A DNA stretch of 64,000 nt from Serinibacter arcticus (GCF_003121705.1 NZ_PYHR01000002.1:3472001-3536000), one strand, 5' to 3'. Positions 19,941-28,056 are shown, counted from the stretch's first letter. Numbers and translations: made by a program. The notes: generated from the letters alone by a model not told the origin.

Positions 19941-20501
19941 GTGACCACTCCTCCGCCCGGGTACGGGCAGCAGCCGCACGACTCCGTCCCGCAGCACGGC
20001 GCCGGGACGCCCGCGCCGGCCGGGTACGGGCAGCAGGTGCCGGCCGGGTACGGGCAGCCTGTGCCCGCCGGGTACGGCCAGCAGGCTCCGGCGCAGTACG
20101 GCCAGCCCGCTCCCGTCGGCCAGGGCGGCCACGCCCAGATCGACCTCACGGTCCAGGGCTCGTTCATGACGCGCAGCTTCATCGCGCCCACCGTGTGGGT
20201 CAACGGGCACGTGCTGAAGAGCGAGTACGGCAGCCGCCTGGTGCCGGTGCCCGCGGGGCCGGTGCGGGTCGACGTCCAGTGCAGCTGGATGCGGACGTAC
20301 GGTCAGGCGTCGCTGAGCTTCACCGCCGGCCCCGGCCAGACCGTGCCGGTGTTCTACGCCTCCCCGATGCACCAGTTCACGACCGGCAACATCGGTCACA
20401 CCAAGCAGACGCACAAGGGCATGGCGCTCATGTGGAGCATCTTCGGCTTCGTCATCGCGATGGGGCTGCTGAGCATCGTGCTGGCGGTCGTCTCCGGCTG
20501 A
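19941..20501 (+). CDS. Gly/Tyr/Gln-repeat protein with C-terminal membrane helix
   Basis: I do not recognise a family. The 186-residue product has three parts. Residues 5-60 are low-complexity, with five copies of a GYGQ/QYGQ motif (PAGYGQQ-type spacing), rich in Pro, Gly, Tyr and Gln. Residues 64-145 form a compact beta-rich segment (IDLTVQGSFMTRSFIAPTVW, VPVPAGPVRVDVQCSW). Residues 160-185 form one membrane helix (MWSIFGFVIAMGLLSIVLAV). There is no signal peptide, so the N-terminal part is probably cytoplasmic with a C-terminal anchor. GTG 19941 starts the repeat region directly and lies after a TAGGAT element. A very long hairpin follows the stop. Confidence 0.7.
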   Translation: MTTPPPGYGQQPHDSVPQHGAGTPAPAGYGQQVPAGYGQPVPAGYGQQAPAQYGQPAPVGQGGHAQIDLTVQGSFMTRSFIAPTVWVNGHVLKSEYGSRLVPVPAGPVRVDVQCSWMRTYGQASLSFTAGPGQTVPVFYASPMHQFTTGNIGHTKQTHKGMALMWSIFGFVIAMGLLSIVLAVVSG

Positions 20502-20510
20502 CCCGCCGCC

Positions 20511-20567
20511 GTTGCGCGCACGGGTGGTCGCTTCACCGGGCGTGAAGCGACCACCGGTGCGCGCAAC
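20511..20567. terminator. Very long near-perfect hairpin
   Basis: Two 26-base arms (20511-20536 and 20542-20567) match at 25 of 26 positions, with a five-base loop. It starts ten bases after the stop of the preceding gene and lies before another gene on the same strand. It is longer than an ordinary terminator and has no T tract, so it may also be an intergenic repeat. Confidence 0.75.
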
Positions 20568-20618
20568 GCGGGTGAGGGGCGGCCGGCCGGCGTGGCCGGG
20601 CGGCCGCCGTGGCCGGGG

Positions 20619-20624
20619 TAGGTT
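20619..20624 (+). promoter_or_regulatory. Putative leaderless promoter -10 (TAGGTT)
   Basis: TAGGTT ends seven bases before ATG 20632 of the thioesterase gene. The sequence further upstream is nearly all G and C and shows no -35. Confidence 0.45.
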
Positions 20625-20631
20625 GCCAGGC

Positions 20632-21165
20632 ATGGCCCGTCAGCTGCACCTGCTCGCCGCGACGACGCGGCCCCGCTCCGCCGTCGCCGGCATGGACCCC
20701 CTCGGCGTCTCGATCACCCGGATGCGGGTGCGCCCGAGCGACCTCGACCTCTACCTGCACGTCAACAACGGCGTCTACCTGCAGATGATGGACGTCGCCC
20801 GCAGCAACTACATCGCCGACCTCGGCGGTTTCTCGCTCCTCGCCGAGCGGAAGTGGTACCCCGTGGTGGCCGCCTCGACGATGCGCTACCGGCGCTCGCT
20901 CACGCTCGGCCAGCGGTTCGAGATCCGCACCCGGATGGTCGGCTGGGACGAGCGGATGGCCTACCTCGACCAGGAGTTCGTGCGCGACGGCGAGCTGTGC
21001 GCCCGAGGCATCGTCGCCGGCCGGTTCCTCACCCGGGGGACGGGCGCCAAGGTGGCGGCCCCGGACGTCGTCGAGCTCCTCTCGCCCGGGCTCGCCCAGC
21101 CGGTCCTGCCGGAGGACGTCGCGGAGTGGGCGCACGCCGTCGGCGTCGCCTACCGCGGGGACTGA
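20632..21165 (+). CDS. Hotdog-fold acyl-CoA thioesterase (4HBT family)
   Basis: The 177-residue protein has the 4-hydroxybenzoyl-CoA-thioesterase-type hotdog motif DLDLYLHVNNGVYLQMMDVA (about residues 37-56), with Asp and His-Asn at the catalytic positions. A central strand pair follows (MRYRRSLTLGQRFEIRTRMV), then YLDQEFVRDGELCARGIVAG. It resembles the medium-long-chain thioesterases related to THEM6. ATG 20632 sits seven bases after a TAGGTT element; the first 25 residues before the fold are basic and poorly conserved. The physiological acyl-CoA is unknown. The downstream MFS gene is convergent. Confidence 0.8.
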   Translation: MARQLHLLAATTRPRSAVAGMDPLGVSITRMRVRPSDLDLYLHVNNGVYLQMMDVARSNYIADLGGFSLLAERKWYPVVAASTMRYRRSLTLGQRFEIRTRMVGWDERMAYLDQEFVRDGELCARGIVAGRFLTRGTGAKVAAPDVVELLSPGLAQPVLPEDVAEWAHAVGVAYRGD

Positions 21166-21170
21166 CGCCG

Positions 21171-21204
21171 CAGCCGCCCGCCCTCAGCAGCCGCCCGCCC
21201 TCAG
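21171..21204. repeat. 17-bp perfect tandem duplication
   Basis: CAGCCGCCCGCCCTCAG occurs twice back to back (21171-21187, 21188-21204). The second copy contains the stop codon of the MFS gene on the minus strand. Confidence 0.8.
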
Positions 21205-22421
21205 CCGTCGAGCCCCGCCCGACGGCGCGTCGTGCGGTTGGCGTGCACCGAGTACCGCGGCACGAAGCGCCACAGCGCCGCGGCCGCGCCGAGCGAGAGC
21301 ACCGCGACGGCACCGATGCCGCCCGCCAACGAACCCAGTGCCGCGCCCGCGGACAGGACGAGCGGCCCGCCCGCGCTGCCCGTGTCCTGCAGCAGTCGCC
21401 ACGCGCCGAGGAACTGCGCCCGGGTCGCCGGTGGCGCCACGTCGGCCCCGAGCGTCATCACCACACCCGAGCCCATGCCGTTCCCCAGCCCGAGCAGCAG
21501 GGCGACGACGCCCAGGCCGGTCGCCGTCGTCGTCAGCGGTACGAGGGCGAGCGCCACGCCCATGGTGAGCATCGAGGGGATCGCGATCCAGAGCCGCCCA
21601 CGCGCGTCCATCACCTTGCCGGCGGGGTAGAACAGCAGCATGTCGACGGCGCCGGAGATGCCGAAGACGAGCGCCGTCGTCGTCGGGTCGAGGCCGAGGT
21701 GCTCGCCCCACAGCGGCAGCACGACCTGGCGCGCGCCCCGGATGAGGCCGATCGCGCCGGTCGCGATCCCGAGGCGCGCGAGCACCCCCGCGTGCTCGCG
21801 AAGAACGGCACCGACGCCGGTGTGGCCGTCGGCCGCCCGCACCACGGCGGCACCGGGCAGCTCGCGCGCGAGCGTGACGATGAGACCCGCGATGAGCGAC
21901 GTGACCACGGCTAGCCCGAAGGCCCGGATCGGCGGCCCGCCGGCGACCACCGCGATCCCGACGAACGGGCCGAGGAAGAGCCCGATCCGGTGCACCCCGC
22001 CCAGTGTCGAGAGCGCCCGGGCCCGTCGCAGCGGCGGCACCACGGCGGTGAGGTAGGACTGCCGCGCGAGCCCGAAGACGGCGTCGGCGCACCCCACGAG
22101 GAACAGGCAGACGGCGAGCACCGCGAGCGACGGCGCGACCAGCGCCCCGCCCATCGCGACGGCCACAAGCAGGCACGCGGCCTGCATCGCGCGGCGGTCG
22201 CCGATCCGGCCGGCGAGCGCCCCCGCGGGGATGTCCGCCACGATGTGGCCGACCGGCAGCATCGCGGCCAGGATGCCGGCGACGGCGAGCGAGCCGCCCT
22301 GCGCCGTCACGATCGCGGGCAGGAAGGGCACGACGGCGCCGATCCCGATCTCCACGACGATCGCCGGGAGGTACACCCCTGGCCAGAGACGTCGCAGGCT
22401 CCAGGGCTCGGTGGGGGGCAC
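21201..22421 (-). CDS. MFS transporter
   Basis: The 406-residue protein has twelve predicted membrane segments and the major facilitator loop GRIGDRRAMQAACL between helices 2 and 3 (about residues 70-83). A second, weaker copy lies between helices 8 and 9 (YPAGKVMDARGRLWIAIPSM). This points to a drug:proton antiporter-like carrier; the substrate cannot be told. The C terminus is basic (RYSVHANRTTRRRAGLDG). The chosen start (position 22421) gives a short N terminus before helix 1. It is convergent with the thioesterase and divergent from the rhamnose mutarotase gene. Confidence 0.8.
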   Translation of the reverse strand: MPPTEPWSLRRLWPGVYLPAIVVEIGIGAVVPFLPAIVTAQGGSLAVAGILAAMLPVGHIVADIPAGALAGRIGDRRAMQAACLLVAVAMGGALVAPSLAVLAVCLFLVGCADAVFGLARQSYLTAVVPPLRRARALSTLGGVHRIGLFLGPFVGIAVVAGGPPIRAFGLAVVTSLIAGLIVTLARELPGAAVVRAADGHTGVGAVLREHAGVLARLGIATGAIGLIRGARQVVLPLWGEHLGLDPTTTALVFGISGAVDMLLFYPAGKVMDARGRLWIAIPSMLTMGVALALVPLTTTATGLGVVALLLGLGNGMGSGVVMTLGADVAPPATRAQFLGAWRLLQDTGSAGGPLVLSAGAALGSLAGGIGAVAVLSLGAAAALWRFVPRYSVHANRTTRRRAGLDG

Positions 22422-22462
22422 GGACCCATCCTCCCGCGACCCGCGGGCATCGTGGGCGGCGG

Positions 22463-22491
22463 TTGACCCCGTCTCACGCCCTGCCTAGGTT
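22463..22491 (+). promoter_or_regulatory. Leaderless sigma-70 type promoter of rhaM
   Basis: TTGACC (22463-22468) and TAGGTT (22486-22491) are exactly 17 bases apart, and ATG 22498 follows six bases after the -10. This is the clearest leaderless promoter in the window, since both hexamers are good. Confidence 0.7.
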
Positions 22492-22497
22492 GCCCCC

Positions 22498-22878
22498 ATG
22501 GCCCGCCACCGCATCTGCTTCGTCTCCCGGGTCCGTCCCGACCGCCTCGCGGAGTACCGCCGGCGGCACGATCCGGTGTGGCCGGAGATGCTCGAGGCGC
22601 TGCGGGACGCGGGCTGGGAGGACTACCACCTGCACCTCTCCGCGGACGGACTGCTGGTCGGGCACTTCGTCGGGGAGAGCTACGAGGCCGCGCAGGCGGC
22701 GATGGCGGCCACGGTGGTCAACGCCCGGTGGCAGGCCGAGATGGCCGAGTTCTTCGTCGACCCGGGCAACCCGGACGAGGGCTTCGAGCTCTTGCCGGAG
22801 GTGTTCCACCTCCAGGGGCAGCTGGCGGCGGCAGGGCTGCCGACCTCGCCGGAACAAGCCGGCCGCACCGCTGGTTGA
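22498..22878 (+). CDS. rhaM: L-rhamnose mutarotase
   Basis: RhaM interconverts the alpha and beta anomers of L-rhamnose so that the isomerase can use it. The 126-residue protein matches the family: RHRICFVSRVRPDRLAEYRR, RHDPVWPEMLEALRDAGW (His and Trp near the active site), YHLHLSADGLLVGHFVGES and NARWQAEMAEFF. ATG 22498 follows a TTGACC/TAGGTT promoter by six bases, so the message is probably leaderless. The rest of the rhamnose pathway lies about 38 kb away in this window, which is unusual. A DsbA-family gene follows after seven bases. Confidence 0.85.
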   Translation: MARHRICFVSRVRPDRLAEYRRRHDPVWPEMLEALRDAGWEDYHLHLSADGLLVGHFVGESYEAAQAAMAATVVNARWQAEMAEFFVDPGNPDEGFELLPEVFHLQGQLAAAGLPTSPEQAGRTAG

Positions 22879-22885
22879 CCTCCAG

Positions 22886-23563
22886 GTGAGCGAACCCCTG
22901 AAGGTCGAGATCTGGTCGGACGTGCAGTGCCCGTGGTGCTTCATCGGCAAGCGCCGCTTCGAGACGGCGCTGGCCACCTCCGGCGAGGATGTGGAGATCA
23001 CCTACCGGTCGTTCGAGCTCGCGCCCGACACCCCGGTCGACTTCGACGGCACGCCCGCCGACTACCTCAGCGACCGCAAGGGCATCTCGCCCGACCAGGC
23101 GCGCGCGATGATGGCCCAGGTCACCGAGATCGCCGCGGAGGAGGGCCTCGCCTACGACTTCGACCACGTGCACCAGACCAACACGGTGCTCGCGCACGAG
23201 CTGCTCCACCACGCCAAGGCGCACGGCAGGCAGGCCGCCCTGAAGGAGCGGCTGCTGGCCGCCTACTTCGAGGAGGGCCGCCACGTGGGCCGGGTCGACG
23301 AGCTCGTGGCGCTCGCCGTCGAGGTCGGTCTCGACGGCGACGAGGCGCGGGCCGCGCTCACCGACCACCGGCACCTGCCGGCCGTGAAGGCCGACGTCGC
23401 GCAGGCGGTCGCCTACGGCATCCGGGGCGTCCCGTTCTTCGTGATCGACGGCGCGTTCGGCGTCTCCGGGGCCCAGACCCCCGACGTCTTCGAAGCCGCG
23501 CTCGCGCAGGCGCGCGCCGCCAGGCAGCCGCAGCCCGGCGCGGCGTTCGGGGTGACGTCGTGA
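22886..23563 (+). CDS. DsbA-family oxidoreductase, FrnE-like
   Basis: The 225-residue protein is a cytoplasmic thioredoxin-fold oxidoreductase of the FrnE type. It has the active-site motif CPWC in VQCPWCFIGKRRFE (about residues 14-17), a helical insertion, and the cis-Pro loop GIRGVPFFVIDGAFGVSGAQ near residue 175-195. There is no signal peptide. FrnE proteins act in disulfide chemistry and stress resistance. GTG 22886 lies seven bases after the rhaM stop; AGG precedes it closely. Its stop overlaps the start of a 70-residue Cys-motif protein, so the two are likely made together. Confidence 0.85.
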   Translation: MSEPLKVEIWSDVQCPWCFIGKRRFETALATSGEDVEITYRSFELAPDTPVDFDGTPADYLSDRKGISPDQARAMMAQVTEIAAEEGLAYDFDHVHQTNTVLAHELLHHAKAHGRQAALKERLLAAYFEEGRHVGRVDELVALAVEVGLDGDEARAALTDHRHLPAVKADVAQAVAYGIRGVPFFVIDGAFGVSGAQTPDVFEAALAQARAARQPQPGAAFGVTS

Positions 23564-23772
23564 CGACGACGGCGGGGTCGACGCCCCCGGTGGACCGGAC
23601 GCCCCCGCTCGACCCGACCTCCACGACCGCTGCCGCCGAGCCCTCCCTCGCCCTGCCCACGTTCACGATGGTGGGGTCCGAGGCGGACGCGGGCCTCTGC
23701 GTCGACGGCGTGTGCGCCGTCCCGACGCCGCCCGCCGACGCCCCGACCGAGCGGGTCGGGCCGACGTTCTGA
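23560..23772 (+). CDS. Small protein with CVDGVC motif
   Basis: The 70-residue product is Pro/Thr-rich at both ends. Its only structured-looking part is AGLCVDGVCAVPTPP, with two cysteines four residues apart. The GTG start overlaps the TGA of the FrnE-like gene, which argues for a real, coupled gene. I do not recognise a family. The Cys pair next to a thiol oxidoreductase suggests a redox partner, thiol carrier or metal site, which is inference from neighbourhood only. Confidence 0.55.
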   Translation: MTTTAGSTPPVDRTPPLDPTSTTAAAEPSLALPTFTMVGSEADAGLCVDGVCAVPTPPADAPTERVGPTF

Positions 23773-23852
23773 CAGACCGTTCTGACAGCCTGTCGCCACC
23801 CTTCCCGGCGGTGCCCCGACGTGACGCAGCACTCAGCGAGTCACCCAGGTTC

Positions 23853-23871
23853 TTAGGTTAGGCTCAGCAAC
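23853..23871 (+). promoter_or_regulatory. DtxR/IdeR iron box
   Basis: TTAGGTTAGGCTCAGCAAC matches the 19-bp DtxR/IdeR operator TTAGGTTAGGCTAACCTAA at 15 of 19 positions. The first half is exact. It contains a TAGGCT -10-like element and lies 55 bases before the siderophore-binding protein gene, so iron-bound DtxR would block transcription. Confidence 0.75.
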
Positions 23872-23925
23872 GCTTCGGCAACGGCGCCGCGAGTATCCGT
23901 TGATCTCGACTACCCGAGGAGACCC

Positions 23926-24996
23926 GTGTCCTCCACCTTCCTGCGCACCGCGCGCCGCCGCGCTGCCGTCATCGGTGCCGCCGGCGCCGCCCTCGCGCTG
24001 ACGCTCGCCGGCTGCTCCGGCGGTGGCGACTCCGAGCCGACGGCGTCCGAGACGTCCGCCTCGACCGAGGAGTCCGCCTCGACCGACGGCGCCTACCCCG
24101 TGACGATCGACGGCGCCCTCGGCTCCGTCACGATCGAGGAGAAGCCCGAGCGCGTGGTGGCGCTCGGCTGGGGCACCGACATCGCCTACTCGCTCGGCAC
24201 CGTGCCGGTCGGCGTCGAGGCGCAGCCGTGGGGCGGCGACGCCGACGGCTACACGCCGTGGTTCCGCGAGGCCCTCGAGGCCGGGGGCGACGAGCTCCCC
24301 GCCACCATCGCCAACACGGGCGAGTACGACGTCGACGCGATCATCGCGCTCGAGCCCGACCTGATCCTGGCGCCCAACTCCGGCCTCACGCAGGAGCAGT
24401 ACGACCAGCTCTCCGACTTCACCAACGTCGTGGCCTACCCCGAGGGTCCGTGGCTGACGCCGGTCGACGAGCAGATCGAGATCACCGCGCAGGCGCTCGG
24501 CGTGCCGGAGCAGGCGCAGGAGCTCATCGACGCGACGGACGCCGTCGTCGCCGACGCGGCCGCCGCGAACCCGGACCTCGCGAACTACACGTTCACCTAC
24601 GTCTACCTGGGCGCCGAGGCCGGCACGCTCGACATCTACCCGCAGGGCGACGGCCGCGTCGACCTGCTCACGGGCCTCGGCCTGCAGCCGGACCCGGTCT
24701 GGGCCGACTACGCCCCGACCGAGACGTCCTTCGTGATGTCGCTCGGCCTGGAGAACGCTGACCAGCTCGCCTCCTCGGACATCATCGTCACCTGGTTCAA
24801 CGACGAGACCGAGCAGGCCACGGCCACCTCGCAGCCGCTGTGGCAGTCGATCCCGGCCGTCCAGAACGATGCCGTCTACGAGGTGCTGGACCGCGGCCTC
24901 GGGCTGGCGACCACCGTCTCCACGCCGCTGTCGGTGCCGTGGGCCATCGAGGCCTACGTGCCGATCCTCAACGAGACCGTCGCCAAGGCGGGCTGA
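23926..24996 (+). CDS. Iron-siderophore ABC transporter, substrate-binding lipoprotein
   Basis: The 356-residue protein is a FepB/FhuD-type binding lipoprotein: signal peptide with RTARRRAAV, lipobox LAGC (Cys30), an acidic Ser/Glu/Thr-rich linker, then the periplasmic-binding fold with two lobes joined by a long helix. Recognisable parts are KPERVVALGWGTDIAYSLGT, ALEPDLILAPNSGLTQEQYD and SSDIIVTWFNDETEQATATS. GTG 23926 has GAGGAG just upstream. It is the first gene of a four-gene uptake operon behind an iron box, so expression should rise under iron limitation. The siderophore is not identifiable; no siderophore synthesis genes are present. Confidence 0.9.
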   Translation: MSSTFLRTARRRAAVIGAAGAALALTLAGCSGGGDSEPTASETSASTEESASTDGAYPVTIDGALGSVTIEEKPERVVALGWGTDIAYSLGTVPVGVEAQPWGGDADGYTPWFREALEAGGDELPATIANTGEYDVDAIIALEPDLILAPNSGLTQEQYDQLSDFTNVVAYPEGPWLTPVDEQIEITAQALGVPEQAQELIDATDAVVADAAAANPDLANYTFTYVYLGAEAGTLDIYPQGDGRVDLLTGLGLQPDPVWADYAPTETSFVMSLGLENADQLASSDIIVTWFNDETEQATATSQPLWQSIPAVQNDAVYEVLDRGLGLATTVSTPLSVPWAIEAYVPILNETVAKAG

Positions 24997-25021
24997 ACCC
25001 CACCGCACGCGAGCGCAGCAG

Positions 25022-26083
25022 ATGTCCGTCGTCGGACAGGAGCAGGGTCGGGCCGCGAGGCCCGACCCTGCTCGGCCTTCCTCCCACCGGTTCGCGACGG
25101 CGTGGGGCCGCCCGACCGTCCTGCTCGTCGGGCTCGGCCTGCTCGTGCTCGTCGTCGGCCTGAGCATCGCGATCGGCTCCAACCCGCTGCCGCTCTCGAC
25201 GGTGTGGTCGGCGCTGCGGGCCCCCGACGGCTCGTTCGAGGCGGCCGTCGTCGACTCGCGTCTGCCGCGCACCCAGCTCGGCCTCCTGGTCGGCGCGGCG
25301 CTGGCCGTCTCGGGCTGTCTCATCCAGGGCGTGACCCGCAACCCCCTGGGGGACCCCGGGCTGCTCGGGATCAACACGGGCGCGGCGGCCGCCGTCGTCA
25401 CGCTCGCGGCCGTCTCCGGGATCTCCTCGGGGCCGATCCTCACCCTCGTCGCGGTGCTCGGCGCGTTCGCCGCCGCCCTGGTCGTCTACGGGGTCGGCTC
25501 GGCGGGACGCGCCTCCACGCCCGTCCGCCTCGTGCTCGCCGGTGCCGCCGTCACGGCCGTGACGGGGGCATACATCCAGGCGCTCACCCTCATCAACCCC
25601 GAGGTCTTCGCGACCTACCGGTACTGGGCCATCGGCTCGATCGTCGGTCAGCACCCGAGCACCGTCACGCTGCTGTGGCCGTTCGTGCTCGCCGGGCTCG
25701 TCGCTGCGTTCCTCCTCGGTCGCCCGCTGAACACCCTGTCGATGGGCGAGGAGACCGCCGTCGCCCTCGGGGCCCGGACCGGCCGCACGCGCCTGGCCGC
25801 CGCCGTCGTGGCCACCGTGCTCGCCGGCGTCACGACGGCCGCCGTCGGCCCGATCGGGTTCGTCGGCCTCGCGGTGCCCCACATGGTCAGGCCCTTCGTC
25901 GGCTCCGACCACCGCTGGCTGCTGCCGGCCAGCGCCGTCTACGGCGCGGTGCTCGTGCTCGCGGCGGACGTCCTCGGGCGCGTGATCGCGCGCCCGAGCG
26001 AGATCGCGGTCGGCATCGTGGTCGCGTTCATCGGGGCGCCGTTCCTCTACCTCGCCGTCCGCCACTCCCGGAGCGGGCTGTGA
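25022..26083 (+). CDS. Siderophore ABC transporter permease (FecCD family), first subunit
   Basis: The 353-residue protein belongs to the FecCD permease family, with about ten membrane helices and the typical GCLIQGVTRNPLGDPGLLGI and GPIGFVGLAVPHMVRPFVG motifs that face the ATPase. ATG 25022 is the only suitable start I see; it leaves a hydrophilic leader of about 32 residues before helix 1 that contains a strong hairpin (25040-25073) in its DNA. No Shine-Dalgarno sequence is visible for it. It lies 25 bases after the binding-protein gene and overlaps the second permease by four bases. The two permeases form the membrane channel. Confidence 0.88.
   Translation: MSVVGQEQGRAARPDPARPSSHRFATAWGRPTVLLVGLGLLVLVVGLSIAIGSNPLPLSTVWSALRAPDGSFEAAVVDSRLPRTQLGLLVGAALAVSGCLIQGVTRNPLGDPGLLGINTGAAAAVVTLAAVSGISSGPILTLVAVLGAFAAALVVYGVGSAGRASTPVRLVLAGAAVTAVTGAYIQALTLINPEVFATYRYWAIGSIVGQHPSTVTLLWPFVLAGLVAAFLLGRPLNTLSMGEETAVALGARTGRTRLAAAVVATVLAGVTTAAVGPIGFVGLAVPHMVRPFVGSDHRWLLPASAVYGAVLVLAADVLGRVIARPSEIAVGIVVAFIGAPFLYLAVRHSRSGL
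25040..25073 (+). terminator. Hairpin inside the start of the first siderophore permease gene
   Basis: A perfect 15-bp stem with a GCGA loop (arms 25040-25054 and 25059-25073) lies 44 bases after the stop of the binding-protein gene and within the first codons of the permease frame. It looks like a terminator or attenuator that would reduce transcription into the membrane components. Confidence 0.6.
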
Positions 26084-27165
26084 CCGCGGGCGCCGCCGAC
26101 CGTGTCGCCCCGCCCCGTCCGGCGGGCGACGCCGTCGCGCGGTCGGGCGCCGGCTTCCTCCGCCTCGGAGCCCTCGCGCTGCCGTGGAACGGCCGGGGCG
26201 TGCTCGTCGGGCTCGGGTGCGTGCTCGCGTGCGTCGTCGGCGTCGTGCTCGCCCTGAGCGTGGGCGACCTCGGCGTCGCCCCGGGGGAGATCCTCGGCGT
26301 GCTGCTCGGCGACGGTACGAGAATCCAGACCTGGTCGGTGTTCTCCAACCGCCTGCCGCGCGCGCTGGCCGCGCTCGGCGTCGGCGCCCTGTTCGGGATG
26401 TCCGGCGCCGTCTTCCAGTCCGTCACGCGCAACCCGCTCGGCAGCCCCGACGTCATCGGGCTGTCGGCCGGCGCGGCCGCGGGCGCCGCCGTCGTGAGCC
26501 TGATGTTCACCTCGATCCCCGTGCCGGTGGGGGCGCTGGCCGGCGGCCTGATCGCCGTCACGATCGTGGTGGCGGGCAGCGGGAGCGGGCTCTCGGCGCC
26601 GCACCGGATGGTCGTCATCGGGATCGGCGTCGCGGCGATGTCGGTCGCCGTCGTGCAGTTCGTGCTCGCGCGGGCGCAGGAGCAGGAGGCGCTCGCGATC
26701 GCGGGCTGGATCCACGGCAGCCTCTCGGCGCGCGGCTGGGAGCACGTCCGCCTCGTCGCGATCGTCGTCCCCGTCCTCGGCCTGCTCACGCTGCTGCTCT
26801 CGCGCGGCCTGGCGGTGCTGGAGATGGGTGACGAGACGGCCCGCGGCCTCGGGATCGCGGTCACGCGGACGCGGCTGCTCGCCGTCGTGATCGGGGTGGT
26901 GCTCGCCGCGATCGGGGTCGTGGTCGCCGGTCCGATCGCGTTCGTCGCGCTCGTGGCGCCCCAGCTGGGCCGGCGGTTGACGCGGGCGAGCGGCCCGGGC
27001 ATCGCCGTCGCGGGGCTGGTGGGGGCGGCGCTGCTGTGCGTCGCCGACGTCGTCGCGCAGCACGCGTTCGGCTCGCCCGTGCCGGTGGGCATCGCCACGG
27101 CCGCCGTCGGTGGCGTGTATCTCGTGTTCTTGCTGATGAGGGAGTGGAGGCGGGCATCCGCATGA
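26080..27165 (+). CDS. Siderophore ABC transporter permease (FecCD family), second subunit
   Basis: The 361-residue protein is the second FecCD-type permease, with the motif SGAVFQSVTRNPLGSPDVIG and the C-terminal GPIAFVALVAPQLGRRLT loop. GTG 26080 overlaps the stop of the first permease (GTGA), showing translational coupling. The first 45 residues are hydrophilic and Pro/Arg/Ala-rich before helix 1. The two permeases share the family signatures but differ in sequence, as is usual for a heterodimeric channel. The ATPase gene overlaps its stop. Confidence 0.9.
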   Translation: MTAGAADRVAPPRPAGDAVARSGAGFLRLGALALPWNGRGVLVGLGCVLACVVGVVLALSVGDLGVAPGEILGVLLGDGTRIQTWSVFSNRLPRALAALGVGALFGMSGAVFQSVTRNPLGSPDVIGLSAGAAAGAAVVSLMFTSIPVPVGALAGGLIAVTIVVAGSGSGLSAPHRMVVIGIGVAAMSVAVVQFVLARAQEQEALAIAGWIHGSLSARGWEHVRLVAIVVPVLGLLTLLLSRGLAVLEMGDETARGLGIAVTRTRLLAVVIGVVLAAIGVVVAGPIAFVALVAPQLGRRLTRASGPGIAVAGLVGAALLCVADVVAQHAFGSPVPVGIATAAVGGVYLVFLLMREWRRASA

Positions 27166-28010
27166 CGCAGGTGGCTGACGGCACGACGGGCGACGACGTG
27201 CACGACCCCCTGGTCGGGGTCGGGCTCACGCTCTCCTACGACCGGGTGGAGATCTCGCGTGACCTGGACGTGTCGATCCCGCGCGGCTCGTTCACCGTGA
27301 TCGTGGGACCGAACGGCTGCGGCAAGTCGACGCTGCTGCGGGCCCTCGCGCGCACGCTCACCCCGAGGGCGGGTCACGTCGAGCTCGAGGGCCGGCCGAT
27401 CACCTCCTACGGGTCCAAGGAGGTGGCGCGGCTGCTGTCGCTGCTGCCGCAGTCGCCCGTGACGCCCGAGGCGATCTCGGTGCGGGACCTGGTCGGTCGG
27501 GGTCGCTACGCCTACCAGACGATGCTGCGCCAGTGGTCGTCGGCCGACGGCGCCGCCGTCGCCCGTGCGATGGCCGCGACCGGGACGACGGAGCTCGCCG
27601 ACCGGCGCGTGGCCGACCTCTCGGGCGGTCAGCGGCAGCGCGTCTGGCTGGCGATGGTGCTCGCGCAGGACACCGACGTCATCCTGCTCGACGAGCCGAC
27701 GACGTTCCTGGACATCGCGTTCCAGGTCGACGTGCTCGAGCTGTGCGCGCAGATGCACCGCGAGGGGCGCACGCTCGTGGCGGTCCTGCACGACCTCAAC
27801 CTCGCCGCTCGCTACGCGACCCACATGATCGCGATGCGCGACGGCGCCGTGCTGTGCGAGGGCGAGCCGGGCGAGGTGGTGACGGCGGACCGCGTGCGCG
27901 AGGTGTTCGGGCTCGCCAGCCGCGTCATCCCCGATCCCGAGACCGGGTCGCCGCTCGTGGTGCCGCTGGCGCGGGTCGCGCCGGGGACGGTGGACGAGCA
28001 CACGGTCTGA
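27162..28010 (+). CDS. Siderophore ABC transporter ATP-binding protein (FepC-like)
   Basis: The 282-residue protein energises siderophore uptake. It has Walker A GPNGCGKST (about residues 48-56), signature LSGGQRQRVWLAMVLAQ, Walker B VILLDEPTTFLDIAFQ and the H-loop AVLHDLNLAARYATHM. The wording TFLDIAFQ(V)DVLEL is typical of FepC/FhuC-type ATPases. ATG 27162 overlaps the stop of the second permease (ATGA). It is the last gene of the iron-box operon. Confidence 0.93.
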   Translation: MTQVADGTTGDDVHDPLVGVGLTLSYDRVEISRDLDVSIPRGSFTVIVGPNGCGKSTLLRALARTLTPRAGHVELEGRPITSYGSKEVARLLSLLPQSPVTPEAISVRDLVGRGRYAYQTMLRQWSSADGAAVARAMAATGTTELADRRVADLSGGQRQRVWLAMVLAQDTDVILLDEPTTFLDIAFQVDVLELCAQMHREGRTLVAVLHDLNLAARYATHMIAMRDGAVLCEGEPGEVVTADRVREVFGLASRVIPDPETGSPLVVPLARVAPGTVDEHTV

Positions 28011-28056
28011 GCCCCGGGTCGCCCGGAAGTCGTAGGCAGGTCGAGACCTCTGGGGG

